Assembly: GCF_001553785.1 (NCBI RefSeq) | Contig: NZ_LOJP01000001.1 | Span: forward strand, 5,595,150-5,655,155 | Source: Actinoplanes sp. TFC3 | GTDB lineage: Bacteria > Actinomycetota > Actinomycetes > Mycobacteriales > Micromonosporaceae | Reading direction: 5' to 3' | DNA length: 60,006 nucleotides | Part shown: positions 7,968 through 15,210 of the stretch, one piece after another | Layout: every line of letters begins with the position of its first letter | Numbering within the stretch: the stretch's first letter is position 1 | Position numbers and translations under genes: made by a program | Notes under the pieces: generated by a model | The model's input: the letters and a program-made list of their open reading frames with translations, nothing else | The model's database searches: none | What the model was told of the DNA's origin: nothing

Positions 7968-8714
7968 GTGCTGCCTGAGCTCACTGCCGTCCGCTACGTC
8001 ACGCCGTTACGCGAAGGCGGCTCGCTGCCGGGAATCGTCGAGGCGGAAAACCTCGGCACGTACGTCGTGAAGTTCCGCGGCGCCGGCCAGGGACCCAAGG
8101 CGCTGGTCGCCGAGGTGATCTCGGGTGAGCTGGCCCGCCGGCTGGGCCTGCCGGTGCCCGAACTCGTCGTCGTGCAGCTCGACCCGGTGGTGGCCCGGGC
8201 CGAGCCCGACGAGGAGGTGCAGGAGCTGATCAAGGCCAGCGCCGGCGCCAACCTCGGGATGGACTACCTGCCCGGTGCGCTCGGGTACGACCCGGTGGCC
8301 CACCCGGTGGAAGCTGAGCTGGCCTCGCGGGTGCTCGTGTTCGACGCGTTCGTGGAGAACGTGGACCGTAGCTGGCGCAACCCCAACCTGCTTGTCTGGC
8401 ACGGCGACCTGTGGCTCATCGATCACGGGGCAACGCTGTACTTCCACCACAACTGGCCGCGCGCCGAAGCCATGGTGCACCGGCGGTACAAGTGGGACGA
8501 CCACGTGCTCAAGCCGTACGCGACGACCCTCCCGGCGGCCGCGGCCGAGCTGGTGCCGCAGCTGACCGGTGACCTGCTCGACGAGGTGCTCGCGCTGGCC
8601 CCCGACGAATGGCTCGCCGCGTTCGACTTCGAAACGGCGGACGCGGCCCGGTCGGCGTACCGCAATCACCTGCTGGCCCGCGCGGCCGAGCCGTCCGCCT
8701 GGGTGCCGGCATGA
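7968..8714 (+). CDS. HipA-like kinase-fold protein
   Basis: This 248-residue protein belongs to the short HipA-like kinases, which lack the N-terminal domain of HipA toxins. Kinase-fold landmarks are Lys35 in TYVVKFRGAG (nucleotide binding), Asp133 in ENVDRSWRNPN (catalytic loop, with Asn138 or Asn140 as metal ligand) and Asp152 in LWLIDHGATL (DFG-equivalent). All key residues are present, so it is probably active; its target is unknown. Classic HipA phosphorylates glutamyl-tRNA synthetase. The gene ends TGA within an ATGATG that starts the DUF3037 gene, so the two are translated as a pair. This pairing recurs in bacteria, as far as I know, and is described only loosely as toxin-antitoxin-like. 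Confidence 0.85.
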   Translation: MLPELTAVRYVTPLREGGSLPGIVEAENLGTYVVKFRGAGQGPKALVAEVISGELARRLGLPVPELVVVQLDPVVARAEPDEEVQELIKASAGANLGMDYLPGALGYDPVAHPVEAELASRVLVFDAFVENVDRSWRNPNLLVWHGDLWLIDHGATLYFHHNWPRAEAMVHRRYKWDDHVLKPYATTLPAAAAELVPQLTGDLLDEVLALAPDEWLAAFDFETADAARSAYRNHLLARAAEPSAWVPA

Positions 8715-8750
8715 TGGCGCGCCACGAGCGGGGTGCCGGCATGATGGCGC
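8701..8750 (+). repeat. 30-bp tandem duplication over the kinase/DUF3037 junction
   Basis: The 20-bp block GGGTGCCGGCATGATGGCGC occurs at 8701-8720 and again at 8731-8750, exactly 30 bp (10 codons) apart. The remaining 10 bases of each unit are only partly alike. Each block carries the end of the kinase gene (gtg ccg gca tga) and an ATGATG start for DUF3037, so the junction has been duplicated in frame. Confidence 0.9.
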
Positions 8751-9118
8751 CCTACGAGTACGCCGTCATCCAGGCCATGCCCCGCGTCGAACGCGGCGAA
8801 CTGATCAACGTCGGCGTCGTGCTGTACAGCCAGCGCCGGGATTTCCTGGCGGCGCGAACCCACCTGCACGAGGGGCGGCTGCTGGCGCTGGACGCCAACG
8901 CCGACCTGGACGCCATCCGCGCGTCGCTGCAGTCGTGGGAGATCACCTGCGCGGGAGGCGCGGATGGAGGCGCGGCCCGCGACCTGAAGCAGGGTGAGCG
9001 GTTCCGCTGGATGGTGGCCCCGCGCAGCACCATCCTGCGCGCAGGGCCGGTGCACATGGGCCTGACCGAGGATCCCGGCGCCGAGCTGGACCGGCTGCTG
9101 GCTTTGCTGGTGCGCTGA
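8711..9118 (+). CDS. DUF3037 protein, partner of the HipA-like kinase
   Basis: DUF3037 is a family of about 125 residues with no known biochemical role, commonly beside HipA-like kinases. The core motif APYEYAVIQAMPRVERGELI followed by NVGVVLY is intact. From ATG 8711 the product is 135 residues; from ATG 8741 it is 125 residues, which is closer to the family and removes the ten-residue duplicated prefix. Start 8711 overlaps the kinase stop and is kept here because the kinase ribosomes would reinitiate there, but 8741 or 8744 is quite possible. It is followed after 3 bp by an acetyltransferase gene. An antitoxin or accessory role is inferred only from the pairing. Confidence 0.82.
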   Translation: MMARHERGAGMMAPYEYAVIQAMPRVERGELINVGVVLYSQRRDFLAARTHLHEGRLLALDANADLDAIRASLQSWEITCAGGADGGAARDLKQGERFRWMVAPRSTILRAGPVHMGLTEDPGAELDRLLALLVR

Positions 9119-9121
9119 GCC

Positions 9122-9550
9122 ATGCAGATCACGGCCGTCCCGGGCCTGCCGGCGGATGAGGCCTGCGCGTTGTACAACGCCGTGGGCTGGCAGGGTTACA
9201 CCAAGGACCCCGAGCTGCTGGTGCGTGCGCTGACCGGCTCGCACCTGCTGCTGACCGCGCGGGATGAGCGGGGGCGCCTGGCCGGGCTGGCTCGCACGAT
9301 CTCCGACGGCGTCACGGTCTGCTACGTGCAGGACCTGCTGGTTCACCCGGACTTCCAGCGGCGCGGGGTGGGGCGCCTGCTCATGGAGGAACTGAAGAAG
9401 CGGTACGAGCACTGCCGCTTCTTCATCCTCTCGACCGACGCTCCCGGCACCTCGGGGGCGCTGACGTCCCACCCGTTCTACCGCTCACTCGGCCTCATCC
9501 CCCACCACGAGCAGGACATGACCGCGTTCGGGTTGCCCATCACCTGGTAG
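9122..9550 (+). CDS. GNAT-family N-acetyltransferase
   Basis: This 142-residue single-domain GNAT enzyme transfers acetyl from acetyl-CoA to an amine. The acetyl-CoA-binding strand and loop are seen as VQDLLVHPDFQRRGVGRLLM at about residues 68-88 (R/Q-x-x-G-x-G/A type). The C-terminal strand HPFYRSLGLIPH is typical of the family. The substrate is unknown. The gene starts 3 bp after the DUF3037 stop, with no separate promoter visible, so it is the last gene of the kinase-DUF3037 transcript. It converges on the flavin oxidoreductase gene with 28 bp between stops. Confidence 0.85.
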   Translation: MQITAVPGLPADEACALYNAVGWQGYTKDPELLVRALTGSHLLLTARDERGRLAGLARTISDGVTVCYVQDLLVHPDFQRRGVGRLLMEELKKRYEHCRFFILSTDAPGTSGALTSHPFYRSLGLIPHHEQDMTAFGLPITW

Positions 9551-9578
9551 TTCGGGATGTTCACTACCCCGGGGGGCG

Positions 9579-10688
9579 TCAGATCAACTGCTTCAAGACG
9601 CTGTTCTCGTACGCCACCACGTCGTCGAAGCGCCCCTCGCGCACCTTGTTCGGCCACTCCGGATCGGCCAGCAGCGAGCGCCCCACGGCCACCAGGTCGA
9701 ACTCGTCGCGCTCCAGGCGTTCGAGCAGCGGCCCGATCTCGGTGCGCGACGGCTGGCCCTGCCCGGAAAGCGAGTCGGTGAACACGACATCCAGCCCGAC
9801 CGAGCCCACCGTGATCACCGGGCGACCGGTCAGCTTCTTCACCCAGCCGGCGAGGTTGAGGTCCGAGCCCTCGAACTCGGCCTGCCAGTAGCGCCGGGTC
9901 GACGCATGGATGGCGTCGGCACCGGCCACCACGAGCGGGTTGAGGATGCGCTCCAGGGTCTCCGGGTCATCGGCGAGCTTGGCGTCGTACGCGCTGCTCT
10001 TCCACTGCGACATCCGGAAGATCACCGGGAAGTCCGGCCCCACCGCGGAGCGCACGGCCGCCACGATCTCGGCCGCGAACTTGGCCCGAGCCACCGGATC
10101 GCCGCCATAGGCATCCGTGCGCCGGTTGGTGCGCTCCCAGAAGAACTGGTCAATCAGATACCCGTGCGCGCCGTGCAGCTCGACCGCGTCGAACCCAATC
10201 TCCTTGGCGGCCCTGGCGGCCTCGGCGAAGGCCGCAACGATGGCGTCCACGTCGGACACCGTCAGCTCGGCACCCGCAACAGCCAGCGGCGCGCCCTCAA
10301 GGTCAAGACCCGAAGGCCCCACCGGCGGCGCATCCGGCACCGGTCCGGCACCCGGTCGCCGCACGGCGCCAACGTGCCAGAGCTGCGGAGCAATCCTGCC
10401 CCCGGCGGCGTGCACGGCATCGACCACGTGCCGCCACCCGGTCAGGGCATCCTCGCCGTAGAAGCGCGGCACCCGGTGGCTGGTCCCTGCGGTGGGGTGC
10501 CCGACGTAGGTGCCCTCGGTGACGATCAGCCCGGTGCCGCCGGCCGCCCGGCGTGCGTAGTAGGCCGCAACGTCCGGCCCCGGCACCCCGCCCAGCGAGA
10601 AGGACCGCGTCATCGGCGCCATCACGATGCGGTTGGGCAGGGAAAGCCCGGCCAGGTCGAACGGGCGGAACAACGGGTTCACGATCAT
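9579..10688 (-). CDS. Old-yellow-enzyme NADH:flavin oxidoreductase
   Basis: This 369-residue FMN-dependent ene-reductase-like enzyme reduces activated alkenes or similar electrophiles with NAD(P)H. The family opening FRPFDLAGLSLPNRIVMAPM is at residues 7-26. A substrate-binding His-His/Asn-type motif appears in ELHGAHGYLIDQFFW at about 178-192, and the late phosphate-binding part in FDLVAVGRSLLADPEW. ATG 10686-10688 is the start because the protein begins MIVNPLFRPF like its relatives; the frame is open far upstream but that part is repeat-derived. The divergent TetR gene, 90 bp away, probably controls it. Confidence 0.9.
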   Translation of the reverse strand: MIVNPLFRPFDLAGLSLPNRIVMAPMTRSFSLGGVPGPDVAAYYARRAAGGTGLIVTEGTYVGHPTAGTSHRVPRFYGEDALTGWRHVVDAVHAAGGRIAPQLWHVGAVRRPGAGPVPDAPPVGPSGLDLEGAPLAVAGAELTVSDVDAIVAAFAEAARAAKEIGFDAVELHGAHGYLIDQFFWERTNRRTDAYGGDPVARAKFAAEIVAAVRSAVGPDFPVIFRMSQWKSSAYDAKLADDPETLERILNPLVVAGADAIHASTRRYWQAEFEGSDLNLAGWVKKLTGRPVITVGSVGLDVVFTDSLSGQGQPSRTEIGPLLERLERDEFDLVAVGRSLLADPEWPNKVREGRFDDVVAYENSVLKQLI

Positions 10689-10778
10689 CCTCCGGAAAAG
10701 GCCGGGCAAGCGGAGCGCCTGCTCCGCAAAAACGTAACATGCGCTCCGGTTTGCCAGCAGTGACGATAAACTCGTTGC

Positions 10779-11567
10779 GTGACCGCCTCCGCTGGGCTTG
10801 AGCCGGCTTCCGAAGGAGGCATTGCTGGGCCGCCGCAGGTCAGCCGGAAGGATGCCGGCGGACTGCTTCCCAGTCGGGAGGCCGACAGGTCGCCGCAGTC
10901 CGGCCGAGAGGCCGACAGGTCGCCGCAGTCCGGCCGAGAGGCCGACAGGTCGCCGCGTTCCGGCCGGGAGGCCGACAAGCCGCCGCGTTCCGGCCGGGAG
11001 GCCGACCCGCGGCCGTTGCGGGCTGATGCTGCGCGAAACCGGACGGCGATTGTGCGGGCCGCTCGCGCTGCCTGCGACGAGCATGGCGGGGCCGCCGACG
11101 TCCGCGACATCGCGCAGCGGGCCGGCGTCGGGATGGGCACGCTCTACCGGCATTTCCCTTGCAAGGAGGACCTGCTCGCCGAGGTGCTCCACGAGCAGTT
11201 CAGCGCCTGGGTGGCCCGGGTCCGCACCGCCGCCACGGCCGCCGACCCGTGGACCGGGCTCACCGCCTTCTTCGATCAGGCGCTGCGGGGGTGTGCCCGC
11301 CAGCATGCCGTCATGGATTGCGTGGTCGCCGGCTGGTCGCGCCCGTCCGACGAAATCGCCGTGCTCGGCGACATCATCGACGAACTGCTCGCCCGTGCCC
11401 GCGCCGCGAACCTGCTGCGACCCGGCGTCACTCGCGAGGACCTGCTGCTGATGCTGCAATCGCTCAGCTTCACGGTCAAAGTGACACCGGACGACAAATC
11501 CTGGACCCGGCTGGTCACCATCTCCCTCGACGGCCTGCGTGCTCACCACCCCACCCCCTTGCCCTAG
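10779..11567 (+). CDS. TetR-family regulator with repetitive N-terminal extension
   Basis: The TetR DNA-binding domain lies at about residues 85-130 (NRTAIVRAARAAC, then VRDIAQRAGVGMGTLYRHF) and is followed by a helical ligand domain; the total is 262 residues. Ahead of the HTH is an unusual extension of about 75 residues containing four copies of a 10-residue unit (EADRSPQSGR and variants), encoded by a 30-bp tandem repeat. There is no convincing later start: the only in-frame GTG after the repeat lies inside helix 1. So the repeat is probably translated. The gene is divergent from the old-yellow-enzyme gene, which is its likely target. Its stop overlaps that of the aldo-keto reductase. Confidence 0.82.
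   Translation: MTASAGLEPASEGGIAGPPQVSRKDAGGLLPSREADRSPQSGREADRSPQSGREADRSPRSGREADKPPRSGREADPRPLRADAARNRTAIVRAARAACDEHGGAADVRDIAQRAGVGMGTLYRHFPCKEDLLAEVLHEQFSAWVARVRTAATAADPWTGLTAFFDQALRGCARQHAVMDCVVAGWSRPSDEIAVLGDIIDELLARARAANLLRPGVTREDLLLMLQSLSFTVKVTPDDKSWTRLVTISLDGLRAHHPTPLP
10871..11006 (+). repeat. 30-bp minisatellite inside the TetR gene
   Basis: Four full 30-bp units lie at 10881-10910, 10911-10940, 10941-10970 and 10971-11000, flanked by partial units. The first two are identical; the third and fourth differ at a few bases. Each begins GCCGACAGGTCGCCGC or close to it. The period equals ten codons, so copy-number change keeps the reading frame. Confidence 0.95.
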
Positions 11568-12397
11568 CTCGCGGCCAAGCCGTTGAGCCGGGTGACCGCT
11601 TCGGCGGGTAGCTCCAGCGCAGCCGCGGCAACGTTCTCGCGCAGGTGCGCCACCGAGGACGTACCCGGAATCACCAGCATTGTGGGTGAGCGCTGCAGCA
11701 GCCAGGCCAGGGCGGTCTGTTGCGCCGTCGCTCCGGCCTCGGCCGCCACCTCGTCGAGCACCGCGGATTGCAGCGGGCTCCAGCCGCCCAGCGGGAAGAA
11801 CGGCACGAAGGCGATCCCGTCGGCCGCGAGCGCGTCGATCAGGTCGTCGTCATCGCGCTTGATCAGGTTGTACTGGTTCTGCACGAACACGATGGGCGCG
11901 ATGGCGCGAGCCTCAGCGACCTGCTCGACGGTCACGTTGGACAGGCCGAGGTGCCGGATCAAACCTTCGGCCTGCAGTGCAACCAGCTCCGCAAAAGGCT
12001 CGGCGATCGAGCCGGGTCCTGCCGCGCGCAGGTTGGCCGCGTCGAGTACGTCAAGCCCGAGATTCTTCAGGTTCCCGTGCACCTGCTCGCGAAGATCGTG
12101 CGGGGAGGGCTCCCAGGTGCCGCCCGCTCCCCGGCGGAAGCCCAGCTTGGTCACAATGCGCAGATCATCCGGGTACGGATGCAGCGCCTCTCGAATGATC
12201 TCGTTCGTAACCGCCGGGCCGTAGTAGTCGCTGGTATCCAGATGCGTGACCCCCAGCTCCACGGCGGCACGCAGCACGCGAACCGCTTCGGCGCGATTCC
12301 GGGGAGGACCCCAGGCGTTCGGCCCGGCAAGTTGCATGGCGCCGTAGCCCATCCGGCTCAGCACCAGGTCATCGGCGAGGGCAAGTGTCGTTGTCAT
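11564..12397 (-). CDS. Aldo-keto reductase
   Basis: This 277-residue NADPH-dependent carbonyl reductase has an AKR (beta/alpha)8 barrel. Catalytic residues seen are Asp and Tyr in THLDTSDYYGP at about residues 47-57 and Lys in LRIVTKLGF near 84. The usual catalytic His position is replaced, with LDAANLRAAG in its place, as in several oxidoreductase branches of the family. Cofactor binding shows in IPGTSSVAHLREN near the C-terminus. It starts at ATG 12395-12397 and is divergent from an MmyB-like regulator 100 bp away, its likely controller. Its TAG stop shares the palindrome CTAG (11564-11567) with the stop of the TetR gene. Confidence 0.9.
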   Translation of the reverse strand: MTTTLALADDLVLSRMGYGAMQLAGPNAWGPPRNRAEAVRVLRAAVELGVTHLDTSDYYGPAVTNEIIREALHPYPDDLRIVTKLGFRRGAGGTWEPSPHDLREQVHGNLKNLGLDVLDAANLRAAGPGSIAEPFAELVALQAEGLIRHLGLSNVTVEQVAEARAIAPIVFVQNQYNLIKRDDDDLIDALAADGIAFVPFFPLGGWSPLQSAVLDEVAAEAGATAQQTALAWLLQRSPTMLVIPGTSSVAHLRENVAAAALELPAEAVTRLNGLAAS

Positions 12398-12445
12398 GGC
12401 TCGATCCTGGGTCGTCGCGGCTCGTAGCGGGAGCCAAAGGCCATG

Positions 12446-12464
12446 GTGGTAAAGCCGGTACCAC
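12446..12464. promoter_or_regulatory. Inverted repeat, candidate operator between AKR and regulator genes
   Basis: GTGGTA, 7 nt, TACCAC forms a perfect 6-7-6 dyad in the 100-bp divergent intergenic region. It is the best operator candidate for the MmyB-like regulator encoded next to it. Confidence 0.45.
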
Positions 12465-12497
12465 TCAGCAGCTCCCTGACTGCGGCAGCATGGGGGA

Positions 12498-13319
12498 ATG
12501 AGCGAACTCGGTGCCGCCATCCGAGCTTGGCGCGGCCGGCTTGACCCCGCCCTGGTCGGCCTGGCACACAACTCGCCGCGCCAGGTGCCCGGCCTGCGCC
12601 GCGGGGAACTCGCCATGCTGGCCGGCATCTCGGTCGAGTACGTCGTGCAGCTCGAACAAGGCCGCGCCGCGACACCGTCGGCGCAGGTCTGCTCGGCCCT
12701 CGCCCGCGCGCTGCGGTTGTCGGACGACGAGCACGCCCACCTGCTACGCCTCGCCGGCCATGCCGCCGATCCGGGGCGGGTCCCGCGGCTGATCCCGGAA
12801 AGCCTGCACCGGATCATGGACCAGCTCACCGGCAGCCCGCTCGCGGTGTACGACGCCACCTGGCGGATGCTGCACTGGAATGCCCTGCACGCCGCAACCT
12901 TCGGCGACCCGACAACCCAGGCCGGCGATCGCAACGTGCTGATCCGGCAGTTCCCCGGCGAGCCGTCCCGGGTCCGCCAGACTCCGGCCGAGCGCGCCGC
13001 GTTCGAGGACTCCCTCGTGTCCGACCTACGCGCCACGACCGGCCGGTATCCGAACGACCCGGACGTCGCGGCGCTGATCACGATGCTGAAACGGATCCCC
13101 CGTTTCCACGGGCTCTGGACGAACCAAACGGTGGCCGTGCACGAAAGCGCGGCGAAGACAGTCCAGCACCCCGAGGTGGGGCTCATCGCGTTGGAGTCCA
13201 ACGTGCTTTCCATCAGTGCCTCCGACCTGCGGCTGGTGGTTTACACGCCGCGCCCCGGCACCGATGCCCGCAGCAAGCTCGACCTGCTGACCGCCATCGG
13301 CACCCAGGTGATGAACTGA
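12498..13319 (+). CDS. XRE-type regulator with MmyB-like ligand domain
   Basis: This 273-residue transcription factor has an N-terminal XRE helix-turn-helix (about residues 10-75; VPGLRRGELAMLAGISVEYVVQLEQGR) followed by the MmyB-like ligand-binding domain (about 95-265; SPLAVYDATWRMLHWN is its usual first segment). This architecture is frequent in actinobacteria and normally sits divergent to one oxidoreductase gene that it regulates, exactly as here with the aldo-keto reductase. The ligand domain is thought to bind fatty-acid-like molecules in studied relatives. A CAGCAT box lies 6 nt before the ATG, compatible with a leaderless message. Confidence 0.9.
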   Translation: MSELGAAIRAWRGRLDPALVGLAHNSPRQVPGLRRGELAMLAGISVEYVVQLEQGRAATPSAQVCSALARALRLSDDEHAHLLRLAGHAADPGRVPRLIPESLHRIMDQLTGSPLAVYDATWRMLHWNALHAATFGDPTTQAGDRNVLIRQFPGEPSRVRQTPAERAAFEDSLVSDLRATTGRYPNDPDVAALITMLKRIPRFHGLWTNQTVAVHESAAKTVQHPEVGLIALESNVLSISASDLRLVVYTPRPGTDARSKLDLLTAIGTQVMN

Positions 13320-13382
13320 TCATCACCGCTACGGCGAACGCTTTCTTTGCTAGATCCAGCTTTGCGAGATCCGGCGAGCCCG

Positions 13383-14249
13383 TCATCGCGCCAGAGTCAC
13401 TTCCTGAGCCTTGGAAAGACGAGGCGACAGACTTTGCACCGTGCGGCCGGGATGCAAGCGAGGGTCTGTGCGGTATCGGTCCTCAAGCATGCGGTCAGCG
13501 GTGTCGTCCCCCTCGTCGGCGGCCGACAGGAGAACCGCCAACTCGTCGATCAGGCCCAGATCGCCATCCAGCTCTGTCGACTGCAAGCCGAAGAGATCCC
13601 ACAGCAGCAGCTCGTCGCCATAGCGGTGGGCCATCTCGTTGAAGACATAGTTGCGGACGAACCAGGCGCCGCGCAGGGACGGCAGATTGGTGGCAACCCC
13701 ATACGTCTCCACGTCGATCTCACCACGCCGATAGGCAAGCCAGACCTGCGACGCCGGAACCAAGCCACCGGCGCGTAGCGGCACATCGAGCCCGTCGACC
13801 GGCAGAGCCCACGACGGGTCGACCTCCACGTCCATCGCATGCCAGCCAGCGCCGTCCCACCATTGCGTGATGACGTGGTCGACGTGGAAATCGGGGGTGA
13901 AGTAATCCGCGAAGCCCACCCGGCTGCGGGCCGGTATGCCGTGGTGCCGGAGTGCCGCGACGCTGAGCAAGGCGAAATCGCGGCAACAACCCACGACGCG
14001 GTCCTCGACAGGCCGTGGTCCCAGCAGGGAGCCGGGGAAGCGTTGCTGATCGCAGGCGATGATGCGATCCACCCAGCGGTTGTCTATCTCAGCGAGACGG
14101 TCGTCAGGAAACTCGATGCCGGCGCCGCGATAATGGACGACAAGGTTCCGGATTGCAGCGCCCAGCCGCGCTGGATCGGACGGCAACCCGGTGAGTAACG
14201 GGGCGTATGAGCGTGGATCCGAGTAGGCGGTCTGGCGGGTGTAGTCCAT
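13383..14249 (-). CDS. Transglutaminase-like domain protein
   Basis: This 288-residue protein carries a transglutaminase-like core: Cys in VGCCRDFALLSVAALRHHGIPA at about residues 85-106, His in HVDHVITQWWDGAGWH at about 120-135, and Asp in MDVEVDP following. This is the Cys-His-Asp triad order of the family, which includes cysteine proteases and peptide N-glycanase-like proteins. There is no signal peptide, so it is cytoplasmic. ATG 14247-14249 is supported by GGAGG placed 7 nt upstream, inside the end of the MerR gene; a different-frame ATG overlapping the MerR stop is not used. It forms an operon with the MerR regulator. The substrate is unknown. Confidence 0.85.
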   Translation of the reverse strand: MDYTRQTAYSDPRSYAPLLTGLPSDPARLGAAIRNLVVHYRGAGIEFPDDRLAEIDNRWVDRIIACDQQRFPGSLLGPRPVEDRVVGCCRDFALLSVAALRHHGIPARSRVGFADYFTPDFHVDHVITQWWDGAGWHAMDVEVDPSWALPVDGLDVPLRAGGLVPASQVWLAYRRGEIDVETYGVATNLPSLRGAWFVRNYVFNEMAHRYGDELLLWDLFGLQSTELDGDLGLIDELAVLLSAADEGDDTADRMLEDRYRTDPRLHPGRTVQSLSPRLSKAQEVTLAR

Positions 14250-14250
14250 T

Positions 14251-15090
14251 TCATTCCTCCGGTGAGACAAACGGCATGGCGACGTGCACAAAGGGATCCG
14301 AGCCGGCCACATTGATCCAGCTGTCGAGGTAGATCTCGCGTGGCGGCCCGATCACCGGCAGGGCGGCCGCGGACATGTATGACTCCACTGCCGCATACGC
14401 GGTCATGATGCGGGGATAGAAACAGTCGTCGCGGGAGACTGTCGCGTAAGCCTCGTCGTGGGCCTGCTCGACGCGGATGACCATGTCCCAGGCAGGCTCG
14501 ACCGGCCCGGTGAACGGCACGCACACCTCGATCGGCGCGACGCTTTCCGGCGTGACGAAGCCGTGAAAGATGACCCAGTGCTCGCGAGTGGTGATGGCGG
14601 CCGCTGCCTCCAGCAGGTTGCGGATCTCCCACTGTCCGCGCTGGATCACGTCGAGCAGGTTCTGCTGATCGGTCTCGAACCGAATCGAAGCGATGTTTGT
14701 GGCGGGCACCCACCGCCGGCGTACCGGATATGAGGGTGCGTCAGAGCCGCTCGTCAGCAGTTGCGTGCGCAGCCAGCCCATGCTCTGGCGGCGCACCGAG
14801 ACCAGTTGCTCCTGCCCGGCCCACCACTGGTCGAGGCGGTCGATGGCTTCCTGCGCCGAACCGGCCAGCACCTCGGCGACAATCGGTAACGGCATGTTCA
14901 ACTGCCGCATCAGACTGATGCGCCGGGCGCGTTCGAGCTGGCTCGACGCATAGCGCCGGTAACCGCTGACGGGATGCACGGAAGCAGGCGTCAGCAGGCC
15001 GGATATGTCGTAGAGGCGAAGAGCCTTTATGGAGAGCCCGGCCTGGCGGCCGAACTGCGCGATGGACAACCCGAGGTCGCTGCGAGTCAT
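14251..15090 (-). CDS. MerR-family regulator with effector-binding domain
   Basis: This 279-residue regulator has a MerR winged helix at residues 5-75 (LSIAQFGRQAGLSIKALRLYD, then GYRRYASSQ), a coiled linker, and a C-terminal GyrI-like effector domain (about 125-278). No metal-binding cysteine loop is seen, so it is of the organic-ligand type (BmrR or TipA-like logic). ATG 15088-15090 is preferred to a GTG at 15103-15105, because a -10-like CAAACT ends 6 nt upstream and there is no ribosome binding site. It lies upstream of the transglutaminase-like gene with 1 bp between, so the two are one transcript. Confidence 0.87.
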   Translation of the reverse strand: MTRSDLGLSIAQFGRQAGLSIKALRLYDISGLLTPASVHPVSGYRRYASSQLERARRISLMRQLNMPLPIVAEVLAGSAQEAIDRLDQWWAGQEQLVSVRRQSMGWLRTQLLTSGSDAPSYPVRRRWVPATNIASIRFETDQQNLLDVIQRGQWEIRNLLEAAAAITTREHWVIFHGFVTPESVAPIEVCVPFTGPVEPAWDMVIRVEQAHDEAYATVSRDDCFYPRIMTAYAAVESYMSAAALPVIGPPREIYLDSWINVAGSDPFVHVAMPFVSPEE

Positions 15091-15096
15091 GGCGTG

Positions 15097-15127
15097 AGTT
15101 TGCACCCTGCCCCAAGGGCGGACTCAA
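15097..15127 (-). promoter_or_regulatory. MerR-type promoter with long spacer and dyad
   Basis: Reading on the minus strand, TTGAGT (15122-15127) and CAAACT (15097-15102) are 19 bp apart. The spacer contains the inverted repeat CCCT-n6-AGGG. Over-long spacers containing a dyad are the hallmark of promoters activated by MerR proteins, so this looks autoregulated. Confidence 0.55.
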
Positions 15128-15185
15128 CATGAAGCAACCAACAACACCATCGATGGCCGCGGGCAATGGCCGGAACGAGGTGACT

Positions 15186-15202
15186 AGGTAGTGGTGCTAC
15201 CT
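15186..15202. promoter_or_regulatory. Putative PadR operator
   Basis: AGGTAG, 5 nt, CTACCT is a perfect 6-5-6 inverted repeat ending 8 nt before the PadR start codon. PadR regulators bind short dyads at their own promoters, so autorepression of the PadR-ABC operon is likely. Confidence 0.6.
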
Positions 15203-15210
15203 TGTGCGGC

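Noticed and set aside
10881..11000. CRISPR array from the 30-bp repeats
   Set aside because: The units are directly adjacent, with no spacers, and there are no cas genes.
9579..11549. 656-codon frame that would extend the flavin oxidoreductase upstream through the repeat
   Set aside because: The enzyme starts normally at 10688. The upstream part is antisense to the TetR gene and its minisatellite.
13320..13382. Imperfect direct repeat CTTTGC(T/G)AGATCC between the MmyB-like and transglutaminase genes
   Set aside because: Two 13-bp copies are too short and few to mean much; no hairpin or gene is associated.
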